Of a DNA stretch of 64,000 bases, positions 25,585 to 34,937 are shown piece by piece. The notes beneath the pieces are model-generated. The model was not told where the DNA came from and did no database searches. It saw nothing but the letters and a program-made list of their open reading frames with translations. Position numbers and translations under genes: made by a program. The DNA comes from Bradysia coprophila (Eukaryota; Arthropoda; Insecta; Diptera; Sciaridae), in the NCBI RefSeq assembly GCF_014529535.1, contig NW_023503493.1, positions 16,214,001-16,278,000 of the forward strand. Reading direction: 5' to 3'. Within the stretch, counting starts at the first letter, position 1, and each line of letters starts with the position of its first letter.

Positions 25585-26414
25585 AAAGGTACTCTTAATT
25601 TAGAAGCCTGATGTAATAATTAAAAACCAAGAGAAAATGTAACCAAAACCAAAATTTAGTTTATCCACCCTATATCACATTTTGAAATCGTGACTGCAGC
25701 GCCGTCATTGTGACCGTTGTGTTAACTAAATTTAAATTTGTGGATTCCATTGTTGTGGGATAAAGTGTGGGTTAAATAAGATTAATACCTTTGGAAAACC
25801 CGAAAACTAAATTTCTTCGACTGTAGTACTCGAAATAGAAAAAGTTTTCAAACAAAATAGTGCTCTATTTGGCAGCTGTCAGTCGAAGTACTTTTTCTTG
25901 AAGTACATTGATTTGATCAAAGATTGTGTTAAAGCAACACACGTCAAGCATGTAAAACTTGACAGTGTGTCACTCAACTGTAAAAAACTTGAAGTGCGTT
26001 GATTAAAGGTTCACTGTTCTCTATTTGAAGTTATCTGAAGTCAGCTTGAAAAACATTAGAATCTTTCCCGTACAACTCTTTTGCAACGGTAGTTTACCTC
26101 TATGTTTGCAACTCATTTTTAGCATGGAAATCGTTTTTTTTTTCGTGCAAGTCTTTTTTTCAGCGGCTCTTTTGCAACTATTTAGAATGGTTTGTTCTTC
26201 GGTAGCTCTCTAATTTGCTTAATATGAACACGTTAAGTAAGGATGTTAACTTGACACCTCTCGTATCCGCCCTTGAAGACGAGTAGTATTCAACACGGCG
26301 GTCTGACAAGAACACTTGATCAAAGACAAATATTGAATACAAAAAAATATATATGAATTTATTAGAATTAAACAAGCTGAAAACAAAGAGCGAAAAAATT
26401 CGATCGATTTCGCA

Positions 26415-26517
26415 TATGCATTTTTGTGTACTCTGTATACTGTTTGCTCAGATGTGGATGATGTAGAGAATTTTTTAATTTAAATAACATTTGGATCGAT
26501 TTTTATTCTTAGTCAGT
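26415..26517 (+). promoter_or_regulatory. shared promoter block of cluster gene 1
   Basis: Three elements recur in the same order upstream of all four cluster genes. Here they are TATGCAT (26415-26421), TTTGCTCAGATGT (26443-26455) and the initiator-like TAGTCAGTTT with TCAGT at 26513-26517, 35 bp before the ATG. An AT-rich run (TTAATTTAAATAA) lies about 30 bp upstream of the initiator. Confidence 0.6.
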
Positions 26518-26551
26518 TTTTATTAAGCAAGGACAAGACAACGATATCACA

Positions 26552-27389
26552 ATGAGAATTTTCTTAATTGTTCTTTTATATGTGGCAACAGTAAGATTTT
26601 TCAACTTTAAAATTTCAAATTTTATTTCAATCTGTTTTCAAACAAACAGTCGCATGCCGTACCGATTGGTGGTCTCCTCGGAAGTTTGACCAGCAGCGTG
26701 CCAATTATTGGCTCGACTGGAGGTTCGAGTGGAGCTTCGACTGGAGGTTCGAGTGGTTGTTCAGGCGGTCTTCTTGGAGGTCTTACAAACAACTTACCGA
26801 TTGTTGGAACGGGTGGTGGCGGCTCGGGTGGTCTGCTCGCCGAAGTGACGCAAGCACTTCCTATCGGCGGAGATTCGGGACTTCTCGGAAATCTTGTCGG
26901 TGATGTGACAAATATCATCGGAGATCTGACAAAAATTCTTCCAGTCGGTGATCTTCTTGGTGACTTTGTTGAAATTTTACTTAAAATCAATTTTCCTGTT
27001 ACATTTTTTTTAAAGGTGGTAGCTCCGTTGCTGGCGGAACCGGAGGAGGACCTTTGGGCAATTTATTAACAGCCCCATTTGCAGTCGGGATGCTCTTCAT
27101 TACAGCACTCCTGCCATCGATACTTCCCTTCCTCATTCCTGTAATTGAAAGACTTGTACCAATAGCCACTCAAATTTTAACTCCCTTAGTCCCGCAAGTA
27201 GTTTCAATTATAACTCAATGCGGCCCAGCGCTTTTCCCTATTATCAAGCCATTTTTACCATATCTTGTACCACTTTACTTGCGATTACTTCCGCATTTTA
27301 TCGCTATTGCACCAGATATGGTACCTTCATTGTTACAAGCGTTGCTTGGAGTGCAAAATTTGTTACCAGCTGCATTGCCCGCACCGTAA
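26552..27389 (+). CDS. secreted Gly-rich / hydrophobic proline-periodic protein, cluster gene 1
   Basis: Exons 26552-26590, 26650-26959 and 27016-27389 give 240 aa. Exon 1 encodes the signal-peptide core MRIFLIVLLYVAT, and cleavage is probable near SHA|VP. Exon 2 encodes a Gly/Ser-rich linker (GGSSGASTGGSSG) with LLGGLTNNLPIVG, EVTQALPIGG and DLTKILPVGD blocks. Exon 3 encodes a ~100-residue, Leu/Ile/Pro-rich domain running from LLTAPFAVGMLF to the C-terminus ALPAP, with few charges and prolines at 4, 7 or 11 residue spacing (PSILPFLIPVIERLVP). Intron phases (0 then 1) match the other three genes. Donor 2 (GTGACT) is weaker than in the paralogues; reading through the 56-bp intron stays open for a while and would give a different short tail. 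No known family was recognised. A secreted structural, surface-coating or membrane-active role is possible but unproven. Confidence 0.75.
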
Positions 27390-27456
27390 AAGAATGCTTT
27401 GGTTCACGTTGTGCGTTTCAAAATTAAAAAGAGTTTTTCGTGTTTTTTTGATAATT

Positions 27457-27462
27457 AATAAA
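27457..27462 (+). terminator. polyadenylation signal of cluster gene 1
   Basis: AATAAA 68 bp after the stop codon of cluster gene 1. Confidence 0.65.
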
Positions 27463-27550
27463 TGAAATATGAAGCGCCAACAGATTCACGAGTTTTGTAT
27501 CATCATATTGTTATGTGAGTGTAAGATGTTACATTTTCCGATTACTGAAA

Positions 27551-27880
27551 GCACCTAGCAGGGTAATAGAAACACCTTTTTTTTTCTTAATGTTATTGGT
27601 ATTATTTGGTTAATGGTATTATTGGTACTAAGGCTTGGAACAGGTCAGGTCTGACCTGTTTTATTTCAGGTTGACCTGAACCTGATCTTGACCTGAACTT
27701 GATTTTTAAACTTCAGGTTTGACCTGAACCTGAAATAGCTTGACCTGAATCTGACCTGAATATATCAGGTTTGTTCATTTCAGGTTCAGGTCAGGTCAAA
27801 CCTGACCTGTTCCGAGCATTAATTGGTACCAAAATACTACTCTTAAATGTGGTGAAACATCTATTACCCTACTAGGTCTT
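27551..27880. mobile_element. inverted-repeat element carrying many AGGTCA half-sites
   Basis: Outer ends CACCTAGCAGGGTAATAGA (left) and TCTATTACCCTACTAGGTC (right) form imperfect terminal inverted repeats, with inner GGAACAGGTCAGGT / ACCTGACCTGTTCC pairing. The core (27640-27815) has about ten AGGTCA/TGACCT hexamers as inverted, everted and direct repeats. A related end-only copy lies at 28880-28942. It sits between cluster genes 1 and 2. Confidence 0.65.
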
Positions 27881-28258
27881 TGGCTTACTGCAAGGAGGAA
27901 GGAATTATTCACATAAAAGTAGTCAAAAATTCTCGAGATCCTTAAACTCTCATCATTTACAAGAATTCTGCATTTGTTTAACTGTGATAATCTCGATACA
28001 AAATATTATGTTTTCAGTATAACAATTTAACAAATTAAAAATGTTGATAACAACTAGACTACAAGCGTGAAACCCGCTCGAATCGATCAAGTAGAATGGC
28101 CGATGTCCGTTTCCTTTCATCACAGCAGGGCTGTACTTTCACACATAATTACAAAATAATAATCGTTATAATTAACGAAAATTGAGAAATTTGAAAAAAG
28201 TTGAGACGAAACTTCTTCTCAAATTTAACAAGTTGATGTCATTGCACTCAAAGAAACT

Positions 28259-28402
28259 GGTGTCGGGGAATCTCGCACACGCGATCATAGTATGCGTCCT
28301 TTTACGACATGTAACGAAAAGTCATGACTGTGCGAGATTCACCACTTAGAGGTGAATCTCGCACACCATGAATTTGTGTGGTGTGCGAGATTACCCTACC
28401 CC
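28259..28402 (+). mobile_element. 144-bp MITE, copy 1, with 8-bp target duplication
   Basis: Ends GGTGTCGGGGAATCTCGC and GCGAGATTACCCTACCCC are imperfect terminal inverted repeats. AATCTCGCAC recurs internally in both orientations. AAGAAACT flanks it exactly on both sides (28251-28258 and 28403-28410), an 8-bp target duplication as made by hAT-type transposases. Same family as 29803-29946. Confidence 0.85.
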
Positions 28403-28879
28403 AAGAAACTAGGAAATTTACATCTGACTGCGACACCGCTCGGGTTGAGAATCCCGTAATTCATTTAAACAAACAACATAACTTTCTATGAAGCTCAAAC
28501 CAAAGGTAACCAACGATTTCATCCATTGCACAACAAACGTTATAATTTCTCTAAAGTTTATTGATCGTATCGATTAGATGATATTACAGACTTAGCCGTG
28601 CACGGCGGCAATCGTTCTTATTTCGGCTAGCTTAAAACATTGAGCATTAGATCAAGATCATACAAGTTTCTACCATTTAAAAAATGTCTTTAAACATGGT
28701 TACGGTACTTGTCATATTTTTGAACGTTTGAGTTTTCTCGGAGGAGTCGACTACATGAATCTGGACAATTCCGGTGGCTATCGAAACTTTATATAATTTG
28801 GAACCAAACGATGAGGCCACATTTAAAAAAAAAAAAATTCAAATAAAAATTTATTATCGAAAGTGTAGATTGCTATTAT

Positions 28880-28942
28880 TGGTATTAAAAAAACTACTCT
28901 TTTTGACATGGTAAAACGTCTATTACTCTGCTAGGTGCTTTG
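28880..28942 (+). repeat. fragment related to the 27551-27880 element
   Basis: GGTATTAAAAAAACTACTCT followed by a GGTAAAACGTCTATTACTCT and GCTAGGTGC block matches the right end of the 27551-27880 element (GGTACCAAAATACTACTCTT and CTATTACCCTACTAGGTC). No left end was found, so it is a truncated copy. Confidence 0.55.
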
Positions 28943-29035
28943 ATTACGGTATAAGTATGACAACCGTCAGCTGAAAAATAATTACATTTTAACTCGACGG
29001 ATTTTAGTAAAACAAACTGACAGTGTGTAACGAAC

Positions 29036-29209
29036 GATCCTGAGACCCAGAAAAGTAATTAGTTTTTCAATCGGACCAATATTTGCCGAGAGATAAGACT
29101 TTGGAAAAAGTTTTTTTACGTATTGATCTTATCACGATTTCAAAGTCTTATCGCTCGGCAGATATCAGTCCGATTGTAAAAGTAATTACTTTACCGGAGT
29201 CCTGAGATC
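29036..29209. mobile_element. palindromic MITE, ~174 bp
   Basis: Arms pair from GATCCTGAG/CTGAGATC through AAAGTAATTA, CAATCGGAC and GCCGAG.GATAAGACTTT. A partial copy (one arm, CAAAGTCTTATCGC ... GGAGTCCTGAGATC) lies at 50839-50912 in an intron of the Hasp-like gene. No ORF. Confidence 0.65.
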
Positions 29210-29802
29210 GCGCACTTCACAGACTACACTCTGTCACTTTGTTTACATTCAAAATGACCCGAGATGAATGGGTTCAAATCCTGATCAAAGTAAAAAAATA
29301 AATTTAATTTCAACTGAACAAATACAATTTTCCATCTCAGAATGAACAAAACAAATAAATCGGACTGAATATATCAACATATAAATGTTGGAAAAATGTT
29401 GAAAATGCGACGGTGCGTCGATTCTATCGAAAGATTATTTTCGATAGATTAATGGAACTAGGCCCCACGCGAGTCAGGTCCCTTGACTGGAAATTTAATT
29501 GATCTATTTTTAATCAATTTCATTTTATTTTCTGTTGTTAAACTTCCGAGACATCACAAATAACTGATATAAAAACCTTCGCTTGAGTACAAATTCTTTC
29601 GAATAGTACTTTTTCTGTTCTCAATTTCCTTGAAAATTTGCGGCAAGATTTTTAATCAACCATAAACCATAAATTAAATACAAGTACTCGTGTGAATTAC
29701 AGCCCTAGCTTCACACTGGCCGCAAACTTCCCACTCGTATGAGTTGACTACTCATTGAGTTGTACATTATTCTGTTTCATAGTCTTATTGCTAACGTTAA
29801 TC

Positions 29803-29946
29803 GGGGTAGGGTAATCTCGCACACCACACAAATTCATGGTGTGCGAGATTCACCTCTAAGTGGTGAATCTCGCACAGTCATGACTTTTCGTTACATGTCG
29901 TAAAAGGACGCATACTATGATCGCGTGTGCGAGATTCCCCGACACC
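29803..29946 (-). mobile_element. 144-bp MITE, copy 2, with 8-bp target duplication
   Basis: Reverse-oriented copy of the 28259-28402 element, exactly the same length and nearly identical in sequence. CGTTAATC flanks it on both sides (29795-29802 and 29947-29954). The two target sites differ, which shows two independent insertions and not one element with long arms. Confidence 0.85.
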
Positions 29947-30239
29947 CGTTAATCAGAAGTAAGTGATTCGAATGTAGAAAGATTAGAGGACTCTTTCACT
30001 TTGGTACAAAATGAAACAAATTCGATAGACGTTCTTCTCTTGCTTTTATGTACAAAAGGAAAAAACTTACAACATTCATAAAACCTTTAAACGTGAAAAA
30101 ATATAACAGATCTCGCTTCGCTCTGGTCGCAAATTTCACACTAGTGTGAGTTTTAAAGTTTTCTGATTAATTGTTTTTTAATGTCATTCGATACACTTGA
30201 ATAACGATTCAAAAATTGGTTTTTCATAATATTTTCTAC

Positions 30240-30685
30240 ATTTTTTATGTCACAGCGTGAAATCTGCTAATTTTGCCTGTGATAGCTCACTATCACCGTA
30301 ATAGCTGAATATCACGCGATAGCTGACTAGCGTGGTAGCATGGATCTCTCTCACTTGTTTCTCTCGTCTTTCATGTCCTATCAAAACGACACATTGGAAC
30401 CATTTTTGTATCGTACATCGTGTCGCTGTCATGGTTGGTTCATTGGTTCAGCCTGTGACGATTGTTTTTCGCTGTTTGAAATGACTCACACAACGAAGGG
30501 TGAGTGGGACTCCGACGGGTCGACTAGGTGCTCATCTCACTTTCGGATTCGTTGTCAATGTTTATATTAACGCGTTAGTCAATATTTCAATGTTAAATTA
30601 GCCGTGTAATGATGCCATTGTAATGACCAAAGCCAGTTAGCAACGGCCGTTGGCTTTTAAGTAAATAAATAAATAAACAGACAAA
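30240..30685 (+). mobile_element. 3' remnant of a non-LTR retrotransposon
   Basis: The segment ends CGGCCGTTGGCTTTTAAG followed by a TAAA microsatellite (30660-30677), a typical LINE tail on the plus strand. The ORF at 30340-30570 just upstream could be the very end of an element protein (several Cys and His residues, no recognised motif). The left boundary is a guess. Confidence 0.5.
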
Positions 30686-30909
30686 ATCAAAATCAAAGTA
30701 ATCTTAGTAATTGGTTGATAATTACTCAATTACTGACTTACAGTCGAGAGTATTAATCTTTCGAAAAAAATTAGATTTAAATCCAAAGCATTTGGTACGA
30801 TACGTAATCCGAACAAGATCTGGTCGAGTCAGAGGTGTTATAACCTGTTGACTGTTCTTTAGGAGGCAAAAAAATTTCAGAACAGTACTGAATCGGTTTT
30901 GTTAGAAAG

Positions 30910-31302
30910 TCAAGCGCTATCTTCAGTTTTCGATCGTGTTGAATCTAGTGCTCCTTCTGAGCTGAACATTTCAAATGATTGTAAGTGTTTTCTATTGCAG
31001 GTAGCCACTAGATTCACTAGACTTCTTAGTGTTGTGTCTCTTGAAGCATTACCCAACACAGCACTGAGAAGTTCCAAATAATGCCTAAAGCCACTAGAAA
31101 TATTTAGTGGATTATTTTTGATATAAGGGAGTGTATTAGCCCAAGCTTGTCGCTCTTTTCTCGTAGTTTTAAATAACAGATACCTATAGTGTTTAAAGTT
31201 TTTAAATAAGCCGCCAACAATATGCCGCCATCCGTGATGTATTTCGCAGTTTATAATAAAAAGTTTATCTAGCAAACAACAAATCCATTTGAACAAAAAC
31301 AA
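30910..31302 (-). CDS. unrecognised 130-aa ORF
   Basis: A minus-strand frame whose translation has mixed, protein-like composition, with FKNFKHYRYLLFKTTRKERQ, an aromatic and hydrophobic middle (HYLELLSAVLGNASRD) and LVNLVATCNRKH near the end. I recognise no domain. There is no upstream promoter or clear splice site, and it ends just upstream of cluster gene 2 on the opposite strand. It may be a fragment of a mobile-element protein or a decayed gene. Confidence 0.25.
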   Translation of the reverse strand: MFLFKWICCLLDKLFIINCEIHHGWRHIVGGLFKNFKHYRYLLFKTTRKERQAWANTLPYIKNNPLNISSGFRHYLELLSAVLGNASRDTTLRSLVNLVATCNRKHLQSFEMFSSEGALDSTRSKTEDSA

Positions 31303-31343
31303 ATAATTCTACGAAACGATTAAAAAAAATTCGATGTGCGTAT

Positions 31344-31429
31344 TATGCATGCTGTTAAACGCTTCATATTCCACTGTTTGATCAGATGTAGCGATATTAA
31401 TGTTTGAAACGATTTTATTTTTAGTCAGT
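31344..31429 (+). promoter_or_regulatory. shared promoter block of cluster gene 2
   Basis: TATGCAT (31344-31350), TTTGATCAGATGT (31377-31389) and TTTTTAGTCAGTC with TCAGT at 31425-31429, in the same order as in the other three cluster genes. The initiator is 43 bp before the ATG. Confidence 0.6.
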
Positions 31430-31471
31430 CTTCATTGAACGAGTAAGAATAGAAAATCGAAAAATAAAAAA

Positions 31472-32298
31472 ATGATAAAAATTTTATTAATTATTCTTGT
31501 ATATACGCATATAGTGAGTAAACCGACATTTAGTCACTTAAAGTTTGAAATTAATTCTGAATGAAATCTATCAAACAAACAGAGTTACGGTAGACTTGCT
31601 GCACCTCCTGCTGGATTTTTAGGGCAACGCCTAACCTCTAAACATGCTACAAAATATCTTCCTGTACAAGTGACAAAGCCTTCTACAGATGTGACAGTAA
31701 ATTCTCCTGCCGACATTGTGGCACAAATTCTTCCTGTTGAAGATGTGATTCCAATTCTTCCTGCTGACGATGTGGCGCAAATTCTTCCTGTCGATGAAGT
31801 GGCAAAAATTGTTGAAGGTGTGACACAATTTGTGACAAAACTGCCCCCAACTGGCGGACTTCTCGGTAATGTTGTCTAAATAACTTAAAGAAAATTCATC
31901 TGAAAATTACTTTTTTTTTTATATAAAAAGGTGATAATAGCGGAACCGCATCAGGACCATTGGTCAATTTAATAACAGCTCCATGTGCATTGGTGATGCT
32001 CTTGCTCACATCACTTTTGCCAACGATACTTGCCTTCCTCACTCCTGTAATTGAAAGAATTGCCCCATTAGTCAATCCGATTGTAACTCACTTAGCCCCT
32101 ACTATAGGATCGCTTATAAATCAAGTCGGTCCGGCAATATTCCCTATTCTCGAGCCATTTTTACCCTCCCTTATACCAGTTTACTTACGATTACTTCCGC
32201 ATTTTATCGCTACTGTACCTGAAATGCTTCCTTCCTTGGTACAATTGTTGCTTGGAGGGCAAGGTGAATTATCAGCTGCATTGCCCTTAGCACCGTAA
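31472..32298 (+). CDS. secreted acidic-repeat / hydrophobic proline-periodic protein, cluster gene 2
   Basis: Exons 31472-31513, 31583-31865 and 31931-32298 give 230 aa. Exon 1 encodes MIKILLIILVYTHI. Unlike its paralogues, the middle region is not Gly-rich. It holds tandem ~12-residue units with a VAQILPVEDV-like core (ILPVEDVIPILPADDV, then AQILPVDEVAKI), so it is acidic and Val/Pro-rich. Exon 3 encodes the conserved hydrophobic domain, with LLPTILAFLTPVIERIAP, GSLINQVGPAIFPILEPF, VYLRLLPHFIATVPEMLP and C-terminus ALPLAP. Intron phases are 0 and 1 as in the other copies. Function unknown. The conserved C-terminal domain against a divergent middle suggests a common C-terminal activity with variable N-terminal display or spacing. 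Confidence 0.75.
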
Positions 32299-32336
32299 AA
32301 AATCATTCCGGTGCTCGTAGTTTGCAAACTTAAAGA

Positions 32337-32342
32337 AATAAA
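32337..32342 (+). terminator. polyadenylation signal of cluster gene 2
   Basis: AATAAA 39 bp after the stop codon of cluster gene 2. Confidence 0.65.
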
Positions 32343-32591
32343 GAAAATTCAAAACGCCGAAAAACATATTAGTTTCATGTCGACATAATGTTATATATGT
32401 AGTTACAACACACTTCACGCATGAGTGGTACTCACATGTTGGGATAAAAGAAAAAAGTCATGCACTGTTCCTTCGCATTAACATAGAAAATATTTGAATA
32501 GATTTCATTAATACATAAGTCATGCTTTCTTGATGTGAGTTACAACACACAAATTTGGATACTTTTAGATATCTGACATGTGACTGTTAAT

Positions 32592-32722
32592 GCTAGGAGC
32601 AGTGCTATGACATATGTATAAATTCATTGGTTTGCGTATTATATGTTTTCATCTACATGTCTCGATTTCATCAGAGCAAAATTTTTATTTCTAGTCACTC
32701 TGCATAGCACTGCTCCTAGCAC
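32592..32722. repeat. inverted repeat between cluster genes 2 and 3
   Basis: TGCTAGGAGCAGTGCTATG on the left pairs with CATAGCACTGCTCCTAGCA on the right. The spacer contains GCGTATTATATG and TTTTTATTTCTAGTCA, which resemble degenerate pieces of the cluster promoters. The 100-codon ORF overlapping it (32643-32945) has no recognisable features. Confidence 0.5.
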
Positions 32723-33744
32723 GAACACTCATTTTTCCAACGTACTTTTATTCACACCAAGAAATCGTGATTCCTGTCTTTACGAAAGAAATGCAATTCC
32801 CTATTTTGATTGCATGAGCCTAGAAATTTCTCTTGTGTTCATGCTAGAAGCAGAGCTTTGTTTTTGCAGACTTTTGACACGTCGTAAAAGGTCAACCGCA
32901 AAAAGTGACGAAGACTGCTGCACAAACATGTCAGGTTCCTGTTGAATTTATGACAAAAATTTAGACATCACTAGATATCATTTCTATTTTTCACAAAATT
33001 TTGTAACCTAAGTGTAATCTAACACATTGAGACTAATGGTTGATAAAATACTAACTAACCGAATTCAAATTGTAACGCTCATTGTTATAGGGGAATGGTG
33101 TTTAGTAAAGAAAACTCAAATGTAATAGATTTTTTGTTTATTTCTAGTTTGTACATTTTGTCTTGTCATAAAATTGCTAATGTCAGCACTCCATTTTTCT
33201 GTGAACCAGCATCACTACATTGCTAACTGGAGCTATTCGGTTCATTGTACTAGGTTTCATCAGAAATAAATGAAATGTAATGAACATTTCTTGGATATTT
33301 TAGCAGAGTCAAAACATTATAAAATTAGAGCATAACATGTCAAATGTTATTATTATTACCCTACACAGATCAAAAAATTTAAATAAAACGCCGTGAGTTA
33401 GACTGATTGAATTGATGCACTCAAACCTCATAAAAGGATGTTCATATACCAGGGTATTGTATGGGGTTGAGTAAGTTTAATGAATGAATATTGATGTGAA
33501 GGGGGATATCTCGAATTATTAACTTCGATGGTGCCAATGCCGCTGTATCCTGTTTTTGTTGATATCGTGATTCTTTTTAATTCTCTTTGTTTTTTTTTTA
33601 GTTTTCTTTTATCGGATCGAACCTGTTTTCTATTGGTTCATATGTAAGAACTCTGCTAAGCAAAAGTTGTCATAGTCGACTGCTCTCAAATAGTGTGTTG
33701 CAGTTGTGTGACACACTGTCAAGTTTCAGTACAACATACCAACA

Positions 33745-34153
33745 TACAGTGTTAAAAGAGCGTAAAAACCAAAGTTTTGAAAGAACAGGTTAAGACAACC
33801 ACCAAGGCAGGTGACACCAAATTTCATAAACAGATTGTGTGAGAAATCAACTTGAAGAAAATATTTTTCTCGAAAATTCAGAAATTTGTTTTTGTTAAGT
33901 TCCATTTTACATATAAACTTCACAGCCGTTGACGCAATTGTGTGTCACCGCCCTCGTGATCAACTGAGCGTTGTCTTAACCTGTTCTTTCATAACCTTGG
34001 TAAAAACAGGGGAAAAAACCAGTTAATATGATCGAGGTCGATGGGTGATATGTCAAAATTTGTATGTAAAAAGGGAAAAAATCCATTTAATTCAACTGAT
34101 CTCGATGTGATATGTTAAAACTTCGACTCTCTTTTAACGCTTTTAACACTGTA
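33745..34153. mobile_element. TIR element with TA ends
   Basis: TACAGTGTTAAAAG at the left end and CTTTTAACACTGTA at the right end are inverted repeats. Inner copies of GAAAGAACAGGTTAAGACAA also face each other (33778-33798 and 33971-33991). No transposase. It fits a Tc1/mariner-type MITE. A short tandem repeat of AAGTGTCAAATTTTACTCTA follows (34158-34222). Confidence 0.6.
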
Positions 34154-34809
34154 TTTACAAGTGTCAAATTTTACTCTATCTGTCAAGTGTCAAATTTTAC
34201 TCTATTTGACAAGTGTCAAATTTGGAGGCTTTAATGATAAAGATGCTTTCAGTCTCAAATAAATTCATCCGTTTACACAAAAATGTTCATCCGTGTGTGT
34301 GTTTTAACAATAGCGAAATTGTGAGAACACGCCTTTTCTACCACGTGCTCTATTGTTAAAACACATCTGTCAAGTACACAGATGAACTAAACGGACGACT
34401 CTGAATTGGGCTTAAGAGCTACCGCTTCGGATTGTATGTTTAACTCAAACAACGAATACAAGTCAACCATTTGTACATTCATGTGATTTCATCAGCCCCA
34501 GAATATTTTCTATGTTCATGCTAGAAGCAGTACATAGTACCACTCATGCTTGAAGTGCGTTGACTCTGCTTCAAAAGACAAAAGGTAGCTTTGTTTCGGG
34601 AACGGCGTTGAGTTAATATAATTGCGCGAATGAAAGTACTTATCTTGTTCTTGTTCTCGAACACAGAAGAACATGGAAAAAATCTAAACGACGACAGCCA
34701 GACAAGTACACCTGATCAAAAACAAACAGATAAAAAATATATTTTAAAAACATTTGTATTAGAAGTAGACGCGCCTGAAAACAAGATATGTGGATAGCCG
34801 ATCTTTGCG

Positions 34810-34906
34810 TATGCATTTCTTGTTTACATTTCATATTCAACTATTTGATCAAATGTAATGTTAAAAACGTTTAAGTTTAATTTCCACATTTTCATTTTTA
34901 GTCAAT
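34810..34906 (+). promoter_or_regulatory. shared promoter block of cluster gene 3
   Basis: TATGCAT (34810-34816), TTTGATCAAATGT (34844-34856) and TTTTTAGTCAATT with initiator variant TCAAT at 34902-34906. Upstream, ACACCTGATCAAAAACAAA and GAAAACAA blocks also match the region 5' of gene 1, so the duplicated unit included more than 250 bp of upstream DNA. Confidence 0.6.
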
Positions 34907-34937
34907 TCTTGTTACGCAAGGATAAAACATCGACATT

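Larger units (their letters stand above)
22294..25825. mobile_element. large foldback transposon, ~3.5 kb
   Basis: Two arms of about 780 bp (22294 to ~23075 and ~25035 to 25825) are almost identical in inverted orientation. Both outer ends read TA then CAGTCGAAGAAATTTAG, which fits a TA target duplication with Tc1-like CAGT termini. Each arm carries the same 116-codon ORF, facing inward. The ~1.95 kb loop holds two nested MITE palindromes (23619-23843 and 24133-24523), a minisatellite (24640-24860) and scattered TTTGGCGATTTTTCTTG-like repeats. No transposase motif was recognised. The close match of the arms implies recent insertion or continuing gene conversion between them. Confidence 0.8.

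Noticed and set aside
29264..29286. tRNA B-box-like GGGTTCAAATCC
   Set aside because: No A box or cloverleaf could be formed around it.
28259..29946. One 1.7-kb transposon with 144-bp inverted termini
   Set aside because: Each 144-bp copy has its own, different 8-bp target duplication, so they are two independent MITE insertions.
32643..32945. 100-codon plus-strand ORF between cluster genes 2 and 3
   Set aside because: It begins inside an inverted repeat, has no signal peptide or resemblance to the cluster family, and no polyA signal close by.
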